In this document: one piece after another, positions 60,873-64,000 of the stretch
Numbering within the stretch: the first letter of the stretch is position 1
Layout: each line of letters starts with the position of its first letter
Assembly (NCBI RefSeq): GCF_030272615.1
Contig: NC_081407.1
Location: forward strand, 270,105,870-270,169,869
Length of the DNA stretch: 64,000 nucleotides
DNA from: Cryptomeria japonica
Lineage: Eukaryota > Streptophyta > Pinopsida > Cupressales > Cupressaceae
Direction: 5' to 3'
Translations under genes and position numbers: made by a program
Notes under the pieces: model-generated
Seen by the model: only the letters and a program-made list of their open reading frames with translations
Database searches by the model: none
Told to the model about the DNA's origin: nothing

Positions 60873-61049
60873 ATGATGTTTATATGCTTTTGAGTTTGCA
60901 TGTTTAGCAGTTTTGGTTATATTACTGAAGTATATTTTACCGAGGGTGAATCTGATGCTTTTATGGGAGATTAAGTTTGTATGATTCACCCCCCCCTCTC
61001 ATCTTAGTGGCTATTGGATCTGTACTTACATTAAGTATCCAAAATATCA
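60873..61049 (+). repeat. 3' LTR of copia F, last part
   Basis: It repeats ATGAT, then continues GTTTATATGCTTTTGAGTTT as in the 5' LTR from about 37110. It ends ATATCA at 61049, followed by the duplication CTTTG (61050-61054). Confidence 0.93.
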
Positions 61050-61054
61050 CTTTG

Positions 61055-61330
61055 CTTATGTGGTTCCTTGGAATTTGTTACTTTTAGTGACATTCCTTGG
61101 GAGTGGAATGGAGTTGCAGACTGTTTGGCCAAATGGGCTTTTGATCATAGGCAGGGCTAGAATATAGTGGATAGGTGGCAATTGTCTTTGGATTTGTCTC
61201 ATTTGTTGGATCACTTATTGGAATTTGATAGAGTTGTATATTTTTTTCTCTGTTGGGTGTCTAGCCCTTCTTGCTTTGTATCTCTTTCTTTGATTGAATA
61301 AATTTTTACCCCTTTTAGTTTATGCACATT
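61055..61330 (+). pseudogene. LINE RNase H domain, right half, and LINE 3' end
   Basis: Continuing the frame of 35560-35777: LCGSLEFVTFSDIPWEWNGV then ADCLAKWAFDHRQG near 61060-61160. WNGVADCLAKWA is the conserved end of the LINE RNase H, with NGVAD holding the last catalytic Asp. A stop follows, and TTGATTGAATAAATTTTTAC near 61288 looks like a LINE 3' end. It was split by copia F at the CTTTG duplication. Confidence 0.78.
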
Positions 61331-61339
61331 ATGAAAAAA

Positions 61340-63630
61340 GGTATTGAATTTTCTTATCATAAACAACTCAAGCCTAATTCTAACTTAATTTTTGCAAAAT
61401 TTATTAACCATATGAAAATATTAACAGATATCCAAATGATTTTTCAACTATGGGAATAAAATCCAAAAATTATTTTTCGTGGAAGTTGAATTTATTAAGC
61501 AAAAAAAACAATGGCTCTAGTAAAAATATTTTAACTTTTTCACTCTTATATTTATCGCGCCCTCCAATATTTGATTTTGGTGAAATAAAAGTTCATCTTG
61601 ACTTTCTCAGACCTTTTGGATGCTTTAGAAATGCTAAAAAATAACTCTAATATTACCAAAATGTTGCAACCACCCAGATCTCATAGGAACACACATATGC
61701 AAACCAAATTAAATAGATGCATTCATAGAAAGGAAGAAGTAGATGGAATGCAGTGTAAAATTCCTTCAAAGGTGGCTTTACTTGAAACCTGCAGAGGGAA
61801 CCCAATGGTGGGTTAATTATAAGAAAGTGGAAGGCTTTAACCCCCCACCAAACTTCCCAAATTCATAGCTAGATAAATTTTGGGTGTTCCCATCGTGCAT
61901 TATCAAGGCTTTTGACCTTAGGGACCTTACAGGGAGTTCTGGTAAGGCGGTGAAGCGTGTCCTTTGCATGTGAGGAGGATGGACCGTCTACCAAAAATGT
62001 AGCCGTGGCAACTGGGAAATCTCCTAGGTGGAAGAATAGCTGATAAACCCGACTTAATATTGAGGATACATTTTGTCAATCTGGTGTTCTCCTAGTAGTA
62101 GATCAATTAGGAATTTTGGGGTTGTTTTCAACATTAATACTTTGCTATGTTTATGTTATTTAGTTACGCCTTTGTTTATTAACTTACACTGAAAGATAGT
62201 TATATGATAATATCAACATTCCAGTCATGGCCTTCTGTGACCCTTAGTTTAAACTTGCTTATTGTTCTAGTTATTATGGTTTTGTTTAGGAAAGTTAAAA
62301 GTTGTATGTCTTTATCTTCTCTGTATTAGCAGATTTTGGCTTAATGGTATATGTTCATATATATAAGAATGTAAATGGGCATAGAGGAGATATATGCCTA
62401 TATATATATTGATATATAAACATATGTATATATATATATATTAAGCCATTTTCTACTTTTCTATTCTTTATGTTTTTCTCTATAGCATTCAACTTGATGA
62501 TAAGCTTTTATATTTAGCTTTCCTCTCTGTATTTATTCATTGGCTTTCTAACGGCATGATAAATGTTATTATCCTCCATTATTTTGGGAGAAATTTACTT
62601 AACTTCATCAGTTATATTGGATATTGTAGTTGAGTATTACACATGGGCATATTCCGATAATTAATAAGCATTATGATGGAAAATCTAAGATTGATGATCT
62701 GACATTTCTATTAGCATTAAAATATCTTCATGAAGCATGTTTGTTAAAGGTTGCAATTCATCTCACCTTTGAATGCATGATCTATGTATATGATGATGGT
62801 TAGTTAGTTTAAAGGAACCCTTACATTTCTTGCTTTATGTAGTTCAGATGGTCTATATTATCATCTATGAGGTTCATATTTATGCTCATTCATTTATATA
62901 TATGTCTGATCGATCTAAGGCATGTTCGCACTTGGGCTCTGAACAGCAGTAGGAATCTATAATTTAAAAGTATCATGATTCATGCAAAATACTATATGAA
63001 TCTCATAGCTCACAGACTTATAAAGAAATATAAGCAGCACCATCTGTTCTGGTAGTATGCTTGTGATGGCTTAAGGTTGATATATTGTCTTTACTATGAT
63101 AAATGAATAAAAATCTTCCCCCCCATGTTATTGTAGCCTGGATGATATCTTATAATGATATCCAAACAAACTGACGACGACCTCAAAATAAGAGATGATT
63201 AAGGGTACAATAACCTTTGAGGGAAGTTGACAATAATAGTTAAATAAGGAGTATAATAGTTGACAATAATAGACATAATAACAATGGTCTTGGCTATAAG
63301 GTGTGAAAAGGTACTTTTGTAGAACTATGGACTGGGGTTGTTTCAAATTTTGCAAGAAAAGAGTAAAAGAATACAGGATAGAAGATGGCATTGTGGACCC
63401 ACTCTTTAACCTAGCCAACTGGGACTACCAAATTCCGCCTCCCCAGACTCCTAAGATGGGATTTTATAGGACCAATGTTGTTAATTCAGTTGGTTTTGGG
63501 CATCATTAACAAGGAAATCTGAACATGGAAGGAACAAATTATAGCACAAAGGAAATCTATGATGGATATTAAGAAATCTTTCAAATAGATTAACCTGGAT
63601 GTGAATTATCTAGGGATTCATGTATCTTGT
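61340..63630. other. AT-rich DNA without recognised gene
   Basis: Two overlapping open frames (61450-61644, 61598-61816) show no domain I know. A piece near 61905-61970 (AFDLRDLTGSSGKAVKRVLC) looks coding-like but is short. A TA-rich simple repeat lies at 62355-62445. A TTGACAATAATAG word occurs twice near 63227-63270. I see no transposon ends here. Confidence 0.45.
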
Positions 63631-63639
63631 ACATCGTTA

Positions 63640-63820
63640 TTAGCTGATTGTAGAATTAAATTTGATTTTTGATCCATTAATGGATCTGGGCTAGACCGGA
63701 GGTTCTCTTCCCTCCATTATTTCCTATCGGTGCCCACACTGAATGGAGATGTAAAAATCAATTTTTAAAATTAATAAAATTTCTCTCGCTTCGGCCTTTT
63801 ACCGATAAAAAAAATAAAAT
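63640..63820 (+). mobile_element. Poly(A)-ended retroposon 3' end (LINE- or SINE-like)
   Basis: TTAATAAAATTTCTCTCGCT, then TCGGCCTTTTACCGATAAAA and more A, ends near 63816. Text of this kind (a pyrimidine-rich CTTCGGCC then an A run) is typical of 3' ends of plant non-LTR elements. GGAGGTTCTCTTCCCTCC near 63699 weakly recalls a SINE B box. The 5' boundary is not known. Confidence 0.45.
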
Positions 63821-64000
63821 TAAACAGATGCTTATTTTTTCTTTAAATTGTTTTGATTCTCTGGGTCATACGAGGATGTGAGAGAAGAGTATACTAGTTT
63901 TTTGAGAATTTTTTTAGCCATCTATTAGTTTCAAGTCTCCCAAAAAAATTAGAAAATATAATGAACTTTATCAGACAACACAACTCTTATACCATGTTAG

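Larger units (their letters stand above)
35778..61049 (+). mobile_element. Ty1/copia element F (+), target-site duplication CTTTG, 3' LTR split by gypsy D
   Basis: The 5' LTR is 35778-37291. The 3' LTR is 41850-43174 plus 60873-61049, separated by gypsy D. CTTTG precedes the element (35773-35777) and follows it (61050-61054). The interior encodes gag-protease-integrase-RT-RNase H. Without D the element is about 7.6 kb. The LTRs are close (a few percent differences by eye and one ~25-bp gap). RT-RNase H is a single open frame of 528 codons, so F is the best preserved copia copy here. Confidence 0.95.

Overview
This 64 kb window is plant nuclear DNA made almost entirely of old, nested retrotransposons. 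I found no intact host gene, tRNA, rRNA or CRISPR array. The low GC content, heavily decayed LTR elements and layered insertions suggest a large-genome land plant, possibly a gymnosperm. The species cannot be read from the sequence, so that is inference.

Layout. 1-6018: decayed Ty1/copia element A (+), its 5' LTR cut by the window edge. 6019-7450: intergenic DNA, then a 20-bp minisatellite and the first copy of a ~355-bp satellite unit. 7455-12360: complete but decayed copia element B (+) with perfect 5-bp target-site duplications (CCTCT), sitting in an older poly(A)-ended sequence that itself splits the satellite. 12959-14530: the rest of the satellite, followed by the 20-bp minisatellite in opposite orientation and another short tandem repeat. 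About 15.5-35.4 kb: Ty3/gypsy element C (-), with gag, protease, an RNase H lying upstream of reverse transcriptase, RT, a second RNase H, integrase, and a long unknown ORF downstream of pol. Its 5' part is interrupted by LTR element E (-; 28769-34717), which has copia-type ends but no recognisable pol. About 35.56-35.78 and 61.05-61.33 kb are two halves of a LINE RNase H domain, split by copia element F (+; 35778-61049, duplication CTTTG). F's 3' LTR is in turn split by gypsy element D (-; 43175-60872, duplication ATGAT, two 1550-bp LTRs about 98% identical). 61.3-64 kb: AT-rich DNA and one poly(A)-ended retroposon tail.

The most interesting object is element D. Between its integrase and its 3' LTR it carries, on the opposite strand, a gene for a plant mobile domain (PMD)-like protein with an acidic tract, a helical segment and an Arg/Ser-rich tail. 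The gene has a TATA box and a plausible intron. That intron holds a 20-bp repeat that is also found, inverted, in the element's own leader. Nearly all premature stops in D are TAG or TGA at expected CAG or CGA codons, the pattern left by deamination of methylated CHG and CG sites. Element C (RNase H in an unusual position, unknown ORF) and element E (unknown coding region in place of pol) are the next most unusual.

Order of events read from the nesting: LINE, then F, then D. Independently C, then E; and satellite, then poly(A)-ended sequence, then B.
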